The notes beneath the pieces were generated by a model, which did no database searches, was not told the origin of the DNA, and saw only the letters and a list, made by a program, of their open reading frames with translations. A DNA stretch of 64,000 nucleotides from Xenoacremonium recifei (taxonomy: Eukaryota; Ascomycota; Sordariomycetes; Hypocreales; Nectriaceae). Shown here piece after piece: positions 1-10,966 of this stretch (within the stretch, counting starts at the first letter, position 1; each line of letters opens with the position of its first letter). Both the position numbers and the translations under genes were made by a program. The stretch is from assembly GCA_012184525.1 (NCBI GenBank), contig WOFQ01000041.1, positions 1 through 64,000 of the forward strand, read 5' to 3'.

Positions 1-110
1 CGGATGTCATGTTCAGCTCCAGCGAGCAGCCGAGCTCTGGCAAGTCTTGACAGATGCGTCGGTGTGTCGGGGCCTGTGTCGAAGGGGGCGGCGACTGGCA
101 CTGAGGCCAT
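1..110 (-). CDS. Possible 5' end of a gene leaving the left edge
   Basis: An ATG (complement of 108-110) opens a frame that stays open for 36 codons to the window edge. The encoded peptide begins M-A-S-V-P-V-A-A-P-F and is rich in Pro, Ala and Arg, as many fungal N-termini are. No domain is visible in so short a piece. It could be the first exon of a minus-strand gene or a chance frame. Confidence 0.25.
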   Translation of the reverse strand, partial: MASVPVAAPFDTGPDTPTHLSRLARARLLAGAEHDI

Positions 111-455
111 CGCGGGATGTTATGTTGCGTCTGTTAGTGATTGGGTGTATTTAGCGCGAGTCCCTTAACAGTGGATGCCAAGGGATGTTGATGTAAGAGG
201 GAAGTTGTTAGCCTTTAGATATAATAATCTGGCTCCTTAACTATAGGGTAGGAAATAAGATACATAGGAACTAGGAATATAAAGTGAAAATGGGTGGTTC
301 CCCTGAAGAGTAATAAGTCACTGGGGAGTATTATTATTTAGATCTCAAACAAACTTCATTTATAGAGGGTTTATTATATATATTCATTCTTATAGTCAGG
401 ATTAGAAAAAGGCTTAGGGTTGGAATTTTGGAGAGACACCCTTGATTTAATTCAG
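111..455. other. Intergenic, no gene seen
   Basis: AT-rich spacer downstream of the lipase gene and upstream of the possible left-edge gene. It holds short A/T runs and no protein-like frame. Confidence 0.5.
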
Positions 456-1799
456 CTATCCGAAAAATGTTGGGCCAACTGGCTTATCAAGCAAGTCCGC
501 TAAAGCATTGATCAAAAACTGGGGTATTACTTCTAAGGAACTTGCATCGAGTAGTGATGATACAACACTTTGGGTCGAGCATTTGTTCTGGTTCAATTCC
601 CCATTCATAACCTTGATCAACCACGAGATCGCCCTTGGAGCTCCCACAGCTGCGAGAGAACCATGCTCGGAGACCAAGTCACGCACGTATTGTACTGGTG
701 TACCACCATCACAGTATTTCTGGACTAGATTATCAGTATCCTTGATAGGACTGACTTCGTCCAGGATCGATTTATAAATATAAAGCGGAATTTTCGGGAT
801 CTGGCTTCCCAGGGCGTTATCGTTAAGGATCTTCATAACTGGGTCCTTCGTAAGAATCGAGGAATCCTTGAGCATGGCTAAGATATCTCGCAGCAGGAAA
901 TCAAGAATATCTTGCGTGAAGCATTGATTCCCCACTTTTTCAAATGCTGACCTATATTGTTGAAGAACATCCGTGCCAACCAAAGCTTGAAGTTCTGAAT
1001 ATTGGTTGGATAGTCCTATCATCCCAGCGGGTATGATGCCCGCAAATGGTGTCTTATTTATCGTCTTGATGACAGTCGAGATGTTTGGGACAGTTCCACC
1101 TAAGGCGGCACCCGCGATCTGGATCTCTGGGGCATAAGTTGATTGGAGCTCTGCGGCCGAGGCAGACGCGATACTCCCACCCGAATAGCCCCAGAGTGCA
1201 ACGGTAGGATCTTTCTGAATACCTGAAAAGTTGCCGGAATTTATTGCCGCTCGAATGCCGTCAAGGGTGGCATAACCGGCAAGTTTGTTGGCCAAATAGG
1301 CTCCCTTTGGGCCTTCATGATCTGGTAGGATGACCACCCAGCCTTGTTCTAGAGCTGCTACGATCAACAGAAGCTCAGCTTGGGTGACAATTGTACCCAG
1401 GATGCCTCCAGTGGCCGAGGCGAGCTGAAGTGCATAGGATGGCGCACAATTAATTGAAGCGGCATCTTCAGCCACTTGGTATGACAAAAGTTTAGTCATA
1501 TCTGCGTTGTGTGGAACGAGTATCGTAAGAACAGTGGCAGTCGCATTTCCCAAGTTGTCGGTTGTTCGATAGAGAATTTGCCAAGTGTCTTGCAAGTTTA
1601 CAGGGTCTACACCGAAAGCAGCGATAGAGGACGGTGGCTTCCGAGAGTTCAAGATGTCGCCGGGTTCATACTTTCCAATATCACTTGGAACTTGATAAAA
1701 GGCATCATTCGCTGGCAGGGTAGGGATGTTTCTGTCTTCTAATGGAAAAGCCCATAAACCCGGTATAAAAATAGGCAATAATAATTGAAACGATAGCAT
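456..1799 (-). CDS. Secreted LIP-family lipase (Candida antarctica lipase A type)
   Basis: Single-exon gene for 447 residues, normal for secretory LIP-family triacylglycerol lipases (PF03583). A hydrophobic N-terminus (about residues 1-18, ending L-W-A) looks like a signal peptide, so the enzyme probably acts outside the cell on lipids or esters. The nucleophile elbow G-Y-S-G-G puts the catalytic Ser near residue 206. The Asp of I-L-D-E-V-S-P (about 347) and the His of S-E-H-G (about 379) complete a plausible triad in the family's usual order. A putative TATA box lies about 90 bp upstream. It may belong to the same extracellular degradation programme as the glycosidases that follow, but nothing in the sequence links its regulation to them. 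Confidence 0.9.
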   Translation of the reverse strand: MLSFQLLLPIFIPGLWAFPLEDRNIPTLPANDAFYQVPSDIGKYEPGDILNSRKPPSSIAAFGVDPVNLQDTWQILYRTTDNLGNATATVLTILVPHNADMTKLLSYQVAEDAASINCAPSYALQLASATGGILGTIVTQAELLLIVAALEQGWVVILPDHEGPKGAYLANKLAGYATLDGIRAAINSGNFSGIQKDPTVALWGYSGGSIASASAAELQSTYAPEIQIAGAALGGTVPNISTVIKTINKTPFAGIIPAGMIGLSNQYSELQALVGTDVLQQYRSAFEKVGNQCFTQDILDFLLRDILAMLKDSSILTKDPVMKILNDNALGSQIPKIPLYIYKSILDEVSPIKDTDNLVQKYCDGGTPVQYVRDLVSEHGSLAAVGAPRAISWLIKVMNGELNQNKCSTQSVVSSLLDASSLEVIPQFLINALADLLDKPVGPTFFG

Positions 1800-1888
1800 C
1801 GTACAGATGTGAGATGGAGTAGGCTTGAGGCAATAAGATATCTTCTTTGGTTATAGTAAATCTTACTCCGGGGGTATAGGTTCGCCTG

Positions 1889-1895
1889 CTTTATA
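1889..1895 (-). promoter_or_regulatory. Putative TATA box of the lipase gene
   Basis: TATAAAG on the minus strand about 90 bp before the lipase ATG. Position and sequence are typical; no experimental basis. Confidence 0.4.
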
Positions 1896-4210
1896 GTAAA
1901 GGTCTGTAGTCCCATGGCGATAACTTAGAAATGCCGAGGCTGAGAGATTGACATACCACTACTCCGTAGTGTCTCAATCAAAAGGGCTCGCAAAACCCCC
2001 CCAATATGGATCTGGGGATTAAACTTAATCTGGTAACCAACCCTAAAAAGGTACCAACCCCACATGTCCGCAAACTTCAGCTGACGCGGAGAAGGTGGAG
2101 TAAAGCGATGTCTGGGGTAGGCAAGGAAGTGGTTAGGCAATTAAAACGCTTCTCCGCGGAATCACGAGATACCATAAATTCCGACAATGAGCATGGGCCT
2201 TAGGATTACGATCGTTGGCCGAGGCAACTCTACAATTTCATACCAATGAAAGTGCATGTGAAATCATGCAACCGTCATTGATCTACCATAACTAGACTTT
2301 ATGCCTGTGCTGATCGAAGATCACTCGTATTACAGGGGTAAAGCACCCACACACTAGCCGGTGAGGAAAACCTAAGACATATTAGACAATGTACAGCAAG
2401 TATTATATGACTGAAATCAGGGGGCAAGACGTGTGTTGGCACGCATCCCCCAAAAAACAGAGCTGAAAGTAAGTTAAGAAGCTCATCATCGTGTAACAAG
2501 GTAAGATGCGAGAACTTTTGGTGAGTTGAAAATTTCTTGTTCACAAGCAACCCTGGGCATCTCACCATATCCTCGATGTGTAGTCTATTATAAATGAAAA
2601 CATAGAGTAGGTAGACTGAGAAAATGGAATCCCACTCGTAGAGACCCCAGAATAGCTGCATAAGAATCGGAGATTGAAGTTCGATCGGATTTAAAAGGTG
2701 GCAGAGGGTATGCATTCGTATCATCATATTAGAGAGGACAATTAAGCGGCATATAAGTTAAATCTCAGGAGCTTACTTCGCGGATGAATTTCCAGCAGGC
2801 AATGTTTTACTTGTGTATTATTCCCAATCAGACTTTGGCACATGGTGATGGAGTTCGTTCCCTAGTGAACTGTTTCTAGTATTGTATTCCATTACGTTAA
2901 ATAGGTAGTTCCTCTGATCAATTCTTGACTCTGGAGTATGGCACGCGAACTTCCAGAACTAATTACTTCTTATTTTCATCTTCATGCAGAAAAGTCTATT
3001 GAAGTGCTGCCTATCGATCTAAGACATACAATTAGTTCGGTTTTGGTTCGGATCTGAGACCTAATGCTCACTCGACGTATCTGTAGATCAGACACTTGAA
3101 CTTAAGCTCGGGTTGACTCCTGGTCCAAAACCGGTAATTCTCTCAAAGTTATTCAATGATGAGGTGCTTCTAACTCTGGTAACTCATGCCCATCAGGGCC
3201 TATATTCGTAGCATCCAATGTAAATATTACATCAGTTAATATACCAGCAAGTCGTAGTAACTGATATGAAACTGTCTGCCGCTCAGCCACAGACCTTATT
3301 AATGGACCACAATAACGACCAGAAAAGCCACACGGACGTGATTGCGAGGGTCTTCAACAACACGCCCTTCTGGCTGTACAGCACCGTGGAGACTTCCCAG
3401 GTGCTCACAGGCGGCACCCCCTCATGGGCTACGTCACACACGCCTGAGACGGCTCTTTGGTATTTTTCAAGCTATCTTACTATAATTATGCATGTTAGGC
3501 TCAGTCGTGACCCTGGCTGAGGTCGTGGATTTGTCGTCATGGTAGATGCACCCCTTGCCCGGTTCCTGCACGTAATCTGCCCATCGTCGTAGGCCAGGTG
3601 GAACATAGTACTCCCGATCCAGATGACGAGTGACATACCGAACCAAGGACTGTACGCGAATCTGCAAAGTCCGGCCGAGATCTTCGGTGTCAATTTGTGA
3701 GCCATTAATCACGTAGCCCACAAAGTCACTCCGGGAACCTCTTCCTTCTCGGCCTGATCTGGCCCTTGCATTGAGTTTATAAAGCATGCCGGAGAATTAA
3801 AATCGATCGGAGAAGGAAGGACATCTTACTACTTACGTGAAACCGTGTCGCTTAGCGACTTAGTTTTCATTCTCAATGCTCTTGGCTCCAGCTAAGTTGT
3901 AACCCAGACACCGGTGAAAGTCTTCACTCCCGATAAAGATAACTCCAATTCTCACGCGACCCCATGTAGTTTATGTCTGGCACATATTGAAGTGATTTAG
4001 TGACAGAATAGGCAAGAGAGTAGGAGCTATTAAACACGATGTCAATCTACTGTAGGGCTTGTAGAACTGCAAAAACAGATACGATAATATTAATCATAAC
4101 AAGTATTACAATAACCGCTGATCCCAATTTCAAATCCAATTCTCGAGACTGGAGGAGCATGCTTCAACTTATCCTGAGAGGCTCCCCAAGGCTCATGACA
4201 CAGCTCCGTG
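1896..4210. other. Long intergenic stretch, no supported gene
   Basis: About 2.3 kb between the lipase and the beta-helix gene. Short open frames occur on both strands, the best being an unrecognised 106-codon minus-strand frame at 3467-3787, but none shows a domain, a start context or splice structure that would support a gene. Confidence 0.45.
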
Positions 4211-5674
4211 CTACGATGATGATTCTCCAGTGCCCTCATACACACCACGGTTAGGCTTGCTGGACGCAGATACAGAATTGCCATAAAAGTCCAGGCCGCC
4301 ATTGTCTGCAATAATTGCGCCATTGTGCAATGCTGGAGAAGTAGTCTTAAGTTTGTAGCCACCAGCAGACTCGAGTGTATTGGCCCCGGATCCTGGGTTA
4401 ACGAATCCTGGATCTCCCGCAATGCCGTTTGATGTTGGCCGTGTAACATCTTGGAAGACATTCCATTCCCATTCAATCCCGCTACTAGTAGGGAGTATTG
4501 ACTGGTTATTGCCAACAAAAATGTTATTGGTGAAATCGGTATATTTGGGGACCTCCACCTCAAAATCATTATCGGGGCAATACATGACGTTATTATAGAA
4601 ATAGAGCTTGGAGTTGTCTCCATTGCTGACCATGCGGCAGTCGTTTTGGAAGATGTTGTACCTCACGATCTGATTTGCACCTCCCGAAGTGCCGCAACCA
4701 TCGCAGTTCAAAAACGCTCCCCCAGCGTTATCATGGCTGTAGTTATACTCGACGGTGCAGTTGCCAGTGTTTCCCCAATCACAATCGAAGGCTTCGCTAT
4801 CATCCGCGGACATGATACTTCCATACACCACATTGTGCGACATTGTTGGATTGTGGCAGCCAAGAACCCACATGCCAGCAAAGTTGCCACCGGTCCAGGG
4901 ATAGGTGCCTGTCCCAAGATTACTGGCGACGTTATAATCCATGAGTGGAGTTTCGCCATAAGAAATGAGGATTCCGTCACCGCCGCAAGAGTCGATGGAG
5001 TTTTTTGTTATGTGTATATTTTCGCCTTGGTTGCTCGCTTGACCTACGCGGACTTTGATACCGCCACCGCCACAATTGGCCACTGTGTTGTCTTGAACGA
5101 GCACATCGTCGTGACGACTACCAGTCCCCGAAACGTCGACAAGTATTCCACATGATGCCTGAAATTCCGAGCTGTATGTAGCCTTGTTGGTTTGACCGGC
5201 AACCTTGTAGACATTGACAGATTCAATGGTGATCCCTGAATGTGTTTTCCCATCAGTCGATGTGACATGGATGCCTTGTCGTGCGGCCAGCGTCGATGCA
5301 GGATTTGTCACATTCAGATTGGACACTTTCCAGTAATCCTGATTGCTTAAGAGAATGGCCGAATCATTGCCATTGCCATTTATGACAGGGTTCAGTGTTG
5401 ACGAGCCCGCGCTATACTTTGTGATTTGAATGACAGAAGACAAGTTGCCGCTTCCCTGGGGTGATAAAGTGCCGACACACGTGGAGCCACTCTTGAACGA
5501 AATAATATCTCCAGGCTGGAAAACCGGTTTGTTTACTTGCGACAGAGAGTTCCATGGTTTGCTGCTCGTACCGACACCAGCATTTTGACTGGAACAGTCG
5601 ACATAATATTGTAGTGCTTGGGACTGGTCTGCCAAAACAAATAGTGAGGCAACGAAGAGCCTGAACGTAGCCAT
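4211..5674 (-). CDS. Secreted right-handed parallel beta-helix protein (pectate-lyase-like fold), candidate polysaccharide lyase or hydrolase
   Basis: Single-exon gene, 487 residues. Residues 1-20 form a signal peptide ending near Q-S-Q-A-L, followed by a Y-Y-V-D start and a P-G-D-x-I-x-F-K motif common at the N-terminal cap of parallel beta-helix proteins. The rest shows repeated short strands with Asn ladders (for example V-E-Y-N-Y-S-H-D-N-A-G-G, about residue 310) and many Gly/Asn turns, the hallmark of PbH1 repeats. Cys pairs and N-glycosylation sequons fit secretion. The fold occurs in several lyase families (PL1, PL3, PL6, PL9) and in GH28. I cannot assign a CAZy family or catalytic residues. 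It is divergent with the sugar transporter and close to a GH88 enzyme, which needs lyase-generated unsaturated ends, so a lyase role is attractive but inferred. Confidence 0.8.
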   Translation of the reverse strand: MATFRLFVASLFVLADQSQALQYYVDCSSQNAGVGTSSKPWNSLSQVNKPVFQPGDIISFKSGSTCVGTLSPQGSGNLSSVIQITKYSAGSSTLNPVINGNGNDSAILLSNQDYWKVSNLNVTNPASTLAARQGIHVTSTDGKTHSGITIESVNVYKVAGQTNKATYSSEFQASCGILVDVSGTGSRHDDVLVQDNTVANCGGGGIKVRVGQASNQGENIHITKNSIDSCGGDGILISYGETPLMDYNVASNLGTGTYPWTGGNFAGMWVLGCHNPTMSHNVVYGSIMSADDSEAFDCDWGNTGNCTVEYNYSHDNAGGAFLNCDGCGTSGGANQIVRYNIFQNDCRMVSNGDNSKLYFYNNVMYCPDNDFEVEVPKYTDFTNNIFVGNNQSILPTSSGIEWEWNVFQDVTRPTSNGIAGDPGFVNPGSGANTLESAGGYKLKTTSPALHNGAIIADNGGLDFYGNSVSASSKPNRGVYEGTGESSS

Positions 5675-6264
5675 TGTTGCTCAAAAAAGACAGGGAAAAC
5701 TGGAACGATGTTTTGCAGCTGTTGAATGGGTCACCACATCAAGGCAAACGATTTATATAGGGCATCCATATGTGTGGAGATTGTGCATGAGCCATTGAAA
5801 ACGTGCATTGTTACGGAGGCGGCATGTACCCGCGGGGGCTACCAAGCTACAAATTTCCAATGATATCCGGCTCCGGCCCGCCACGCCTCCGCCTCCCTGG
5901 ACTAGGGTTATACTAACGGCGCCTTTGGGAGATAATCACGAGAACGCCAAGTAATGGGGCCCCAGACTACCATCTTATGGGGTGCGGGGTCTCCAGGAAA
6001 TACGGAATAAGCTAAAATCGTGTTTGTTTTGCAACGGAACCGTCTCGGGGCCGGAGGCCGAGGACTTGTCCCCAATGCGGAGTCCTCGTTGGCGCGAACA
6101 CTAGAGTTTCGCGAGCGGCATACCTTCTATAATTGCGTCCTAAATATATCTCACTATGTCTGCCCTCTGGATTCCATGCTTCTTCTCGGCCACTCACCAA
6201 CATCTTCACGCGTTAACCGCATCTTCCTCCCTCCCCGATCCGTTCTCAAACCCCGTCATACGAC
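5675..6264. promoter_or_regulatory. Shared divergent promoter of beta-helix gene and sugar transporter
   Basis: A 590-bp intergenic region between two divergent cluster genes. It contains a minus-strand TATA box (5751-5758, TATATAAA) about 80 bp before the beta-helix ATG. A GC-rich core around 5810-5900 and 6040-6100 has repeated CGG/CCG and CTCC/GGAG triplets, suitable for a Zn2Cys6 regulator such as the one encoded at 13459-16166. Binding is inference. Confidence 0.45.
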
Positions 6265-7919
6265 ATGGGATTCCATTCATCCCATACTCCTTCGCCGAGG
6301 ACTGGTATTTCAACGATTGAGAAAAATCTCGAAGCGGAAAATGTCGTACATGATGACACCCCTACGTCAGCGGCTCTGGCCGAGGCTCTTGCCGAAGACA
6401 GCATCCAACCACTGAGCAAACCTTTGCTTAAACTGTATTTCTTCTGTTTCATTGCATTTTTATGCTCTACAATGAATGGTACGTCGAAATACCCGTTTCA
6501 CTAGATAACTATTGCTTACTTAATGGAGGATATGATGGCTCCATCTTTGGATCGTTCTCTGCTCTAGAGGGCTTTAGAGAACGATTCAACGTTGGAAAGA
6601 CTGGTGCAAAGCTTGGCTATATTTCAGCAATGTATACGGTTGGCACTATTGTATCACTCCCAGTTGTCGGGCCAGCATGCGATTATAAAGGCCGTCGAAT
6701 GGGCATGTTAGTTGGATGTGTTATTGTTGTTGCCAGTACAGTACTCTCCGCACTTGCTAAAGGCACTCCCGAATTTGTGGCCGGTCGCTTCTTCTTGGGG
6801 TTCGGCGTCAGTATTGTGCGCTGTGCTAGCTCAATCTGGGTGGCTGAGATCTCACCCCCCCAATATCGAGGTGTTCTCACGGCCTTCTACAATTGCACCT
6901 ATGCCGTCGGTGCTTTGATGGCAGCTGGCGTCACACGTGGCTCGGAACACTACGGGGGCGACACTGCCTGGAGAATTCCTGTCTGGTGTCAACTTATATG
7001 TCCTGCCATCGTCTGTATTTTTGTCATGTTCTTCCCGGAATCACCTCGATGGTACTTCTCACATGACCAAGAGGACCGGGCCATCAAGTTCCTCACTGAG
7101 TACCATGGCAATGGAAACCCCGCCCATGCTCTTGTCCGCCTTCAGATTGAGGAATATCGACGAGTGATCTCTCTGAACGGCTCGGACAAGAAATGGTGGG
7201 ACTACTCAGACCTTTACAAAACACGGCCGGCTCGCCTACGTCTGATCAACGCTCTCATTCCTGCGGTCTGGGGCCAATGCTCTGGTAATGCTGTAATCAG
7301 TTACTACCTGCCTGCGATGTTGGCTACTACTGGAGTCACTGGGTCTAACCAGATCCTCGATATTAACCTTGGATATACTGCTATCTCGGCCGTGGCATCC
7401 TATATTGGTGCAGCTCTGATTGAGAAGATGGGGAGAAGGACCACTGTTATTTGGACGTCCCTCGCCTGTGCTATTTGTTTTGCGGGCATCACCGGAGGCG
7501 CAGGCTCCTACGCTTCCAGCAAGTCAACACCAGCTGCATCAACCGGCATTGCTTTTATCTTCATTTTTGGATGGTGTTATAATTTTGGAATGACACCTCT
7601 GCAAGCACTTTATCCGGTGGAGTGTCTATCGTACGAGCAACGCGGCAAGGGTCTAGCATTTGTATTTGCCTTTGTTCACGCGCTGGCCTTTATCAATCAA
7701 TTCTGCTTCCCCATCGCTTTAGCAGATATCGGCTGGTACACTTACATTATCTTCATCGGGTGGGATGTCTTGCAGGCCTTTATCAGCTATTTGTTCTCAG
7801 TGGAGACCAAGAGACGATCTCTAGAAGAGATGTCTGAGATCTTTGATGATCCCAACCCTGTTAAAGCGTCACTGAGGAAATCTACACCACCATTCAGCCA
7901 GGGAGAGAATCTTCCGTGA
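6265..7919 (+). CDS. MFS sugar-porter transporter
   Basis: Two exons, 6265-6478 and 6529-7919, joined by a 50-bp GTACGT...AG intron that restores M-N-G-Y-D-G-S in TM1; 534 residues, usual for fungal sugar porters. It shows 12 hydrophobic segments, the loop motif D-x-K-G-R-R-M-G after TM2, a C-terminal-side P-E-S-P-R-W after TM6, and V-E-T-K-R-R-S-L-E-E-M at the end of TM12. These mark the sugar-porter branch of the major facilitator superfamily at the plasma membrane. The QCSGN segment in TM7 and overall type resemble lactose/oligosaccharide permeases rather than glucose carriers. It lies between the beta-helix and DUF2264 genes, so import of the oligosaccharides made by the secreted enzymes is the likely job. 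The exact substrate cannot be read from sequence. Confidence 0.9.
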
Positions 7920-8792
7920 TGGAATTTTGTCGACTATTGTTCTCTTGCTTTCGAGGCGTGGCTTTTGTTAACACTCTTATTGATAGATGCCAAGGGAGGT
8001 AAATAGGCGGAAGAGAACAGACATTCGTTACCAAGCATCAATAGCAGATACTTACCCGAGATAGCAGAAAATAGGAGGTGGTGGTGACTTGGCCAGTTGG
8101 AAATCTAGTACTTGGAGAAGCCGCTTTTCATTTCTACATTTTAAACCCAGTTTCTCGGTCCGTGAGCTGCTCCCATTCTCTGCAATTTTCAGACTTGATT
8201 CCAAACCCGCCCTCCGAAAACTTGCCTGCCGGTTTCCACCTCTCAGCATCGCTATATCGGGCAAGAAGAAACACCGGCTAATGCAAGGAAGCTGCTTCTT
8301 CTTTTCTTAATAATTATCGACAGCTTCCTACTAAAAATCGTTGATGTGAATTTTGACTGCTAACAAAATGATGCCAGAAGTGGTGTATTGGAGTGGACTT
8401 GAACGTCTTACCGGGCACCTCTGACGGAGACTCGGATTTGTAATCCCAAATGGAATACGAACTTCCTTGTGCTTACTCACAAGGCTCGGCGCGAAATGTG
8501 TTTTTCCATTACTATACGCGAGATCGCCCAGCATTTGCGATTTCCATCGCGTATACTGCACATTCGGCGGCGGCGCCGCGGTGCCTCCGTCTACAAAGCC
8601 GATCTTCACCGATCTGGGTCACTCGATACTTTCACGACTAGCGGGGCTTCTGCTGACCCTCGGCTGATGCCCTCCCATTAGACTTGAAAATGAGGAGGTC
8701 CATTTTTCCAATTGTGATATCCTGAGCCTCAATCTCAGCTTCCTGCTGGCGCTTTCATTCACCAGAGACTAATCAACAAGCACTGGTTCACG
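7920..8792. other. Intergenic, promoter of the DUF2264 gene
   Basis: No gene is supported. Around 8560-8600 there is a GC-rich run of CGG/GCC triplets like that in the divergent promoter upstream, followed by an A/C-rich leader just before the ATG at 8793. Confidence 0.4.
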
Positions 8793-10966
8793 ATGCCTCC
8801 TCTTCGTGGCTTTTCTGACAACCCGCTCCTCAGTAAGGACGACTTAGTCCTGGCGTCAGAGTCATTTCTCAAACCACTTCTTCCGTACTTCTCTTCTGGC
8901 CACGCGCGAGTGAAGGTTCCTGTCGAGTCGGGCGCTCACTTCGACGAGACTGCGGCACAGCTAGAGGGCTTTGCGCGGCCATTATGGGTCGTCTCTGTCC
9001 TTCTCTCCGATGCTGAGCTTTGCAATGGCTCAGGAGCCGGCATTTCATACCTTCAGTTGTGGGTTGATGGCCTCCGCGAAGGGGTCAACCCATCTTCTCC
9101 GGAGTACTGGGGCTCTATTGGGGATTGGGACCAGAGGATGGTGGAAGCTGAGATTCTGTCATTCGCCCTTTTGACGGCGCCAGACAAGTTCTACCACCCA
9201 CTTGAAGATGATAGCAAACGCCATTTGGCCATTTGGTTAATGGGGATCAACGGAAAAGTAATGCCTGAAAATAATTGGCGTTGGTTTCGTGTTTTATCCA
9301 ACCTGGCACTGATAAAGGTTTGTGGCCAAGACCGCGGGGACCTATGGGGATACATCGAGGAAGATCTTGCAACATTAGAATCATTCTACATTGATGATGG
9401 GTGGTCCTCGGATGGAGTTTGGCGCTCTTCTGACGACGACTCGGAGTTGAACTCCACGAGGGGGCGACATGCTGATTACTATTCTGGAAGCTTTGCCATA
9501 CAGTTCAGTCAAATGCTCTACGCAAAGTATGCACATGACCTGGACCCTGAAAGAGCAGTCTTATTCCAAGATCGTGCGAGAAGCTTCATTCGCGGATTTT
9601 GGGCCTATTTTGATACCAAAGGTTTGTCCCCGACTTACCAGCTGAACAATGTTCCTGCCTTTGACAGTTGTGTACAGGTGCCGCAATACCCTTTGGTCGA
9701 TCTCTTACGTACCGCTTTGCGATGGGTGCATTTTATGCTGCGTTTGCATACACTGGACTCTGTGATGACTCAGAGCAACTGCTTTCCCATGGGTCCGTCA
9801 AAGGAATGCTGCTCCGACACCTGCGCTGGTGGGCAGATCACTCGCATAACATCTTTTCTTCTGACGGAACATTAAACCTCGGGTATATGTATCCAAACAT
9901 GTACCTCTGCGAGGACTATAACTCACCACAGTCGCCATATTGGGCCTTGAAAGCACTGATAATCGCTGGGATGAGTTCAGAGAGCGCCTTTTGGCAGTCC
10001 AACGAGCTCCCTCACCCCCTTAGCGGTGTCACCACTGTCACACAAGAAGAGGCAGGCACGATCAGCGTTGTGAAAGCTGCCCGACAGATTATCTGCAATC
10101 ACCAGTACGGAAATCATCACTTCCTTCTCTCATCTGGGCAGTTCTGCGTCTGGCCGATGAAAGCGTCAGCGGCAAAATATGCCAAGTTCGCATACTCGTC
10201 GGCATTTGGGTTCAGCGTTCCAACAGGCACGTTACTCACGCAGATTGCCCCTGATAATACGCTGGCTTTAAGTCACAATAATGGAGAGTCCTGGTCTGTT
10301 CGGTGGAAGTCTCTAGGAGAGACTGCATTCGTGACTGTCCAGGTTCAAACGACAGAGACTCATGCTCTTGTCAGTCGCTGGAAACCATGGGGTGACATTG
10401 ACGTTGAGGTGGAAACAACGCTGATATCTCCATGTTCTGAATGGCCGGATTGGCACCTCAGAATACATCGCATTCGCAGAAAATCCACAATCCTCGGCAA
10501 AGAAATCCATTTATCATCGGTGGAAGGCGGCTTCGCCATTAACGGTTGCAGCCAGTCTACTGGACGGGCACTCCGAGGCAGCCGAAGTCGAGCTCAGCCA
10601 GATTCTCTCCCAGAACCCCTGACATTCCAAACCGACGGAGGTATTTTGGAGGCTCCTTTCTCTTCGTTAGTCGTTTCAAAGCCGGGAGCTGTCGGGGTAG
10701 TCGATTTGTCCCCGAAAAATACTTTTGAGACTCACCTACGTGCCGAGGCCTTGAAAGTCGACCCCAACACCAATCTAGTGGCCACACGAACCTTGATACC
10801 GACTTTGAAGAGACAGACAAAGTTGAAAGACGACAGTGTTGTTTTTGCGACTGGCGTATTTGCTTTTGCTGGTGATCCACAACAACTGTCGCGGAGCCAG
10901 CTAGCTGAGCGATGGATGAAACGTCCGAGAGTACAGTGGCTATCCAACGGAGATTTTAGGCTGTGA
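8793..10966 (+). CDS. DUF2264-family protein, putative intracellular glycoside hydrolase
   Basis: Two exons, 8793-9621 and 9678-10966, with a 56-bp intron whose removal restores A-Y-F-D-T-K-G-A-A-I-P-F-G-R-S-L-T-Y-R-F, the strongest conserved block of DUF2264 (PF10022). The protein is 705 residues, close to family size. The N-terminal ~400 residues are helix-rich with many Trp and aromatic residues (W-G-S-I-G-D-W-D, N-N-W-R-W-F-R), as in alpha/alpha-toroid enzymes, and the rest is beta-rich. No signal peptide is seen. I recall that CAZy family GH154 (beta-glucuronidases) includes DUF2264-like proteins, but this needs a database check. Its place beside GH88 supports uronic-acid or galactose oligosaccharide processing in the cytoplasm. 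Confidence 0.85.

Noticed and set aside
3467..3787. 106-codon minus-strand frame with an ATG start, overlapping a plus-strand frame at 3266-3520
   Set aside because: No known motif, no splice partner and strong overlap with the opposite frame; not enough to call a gene.
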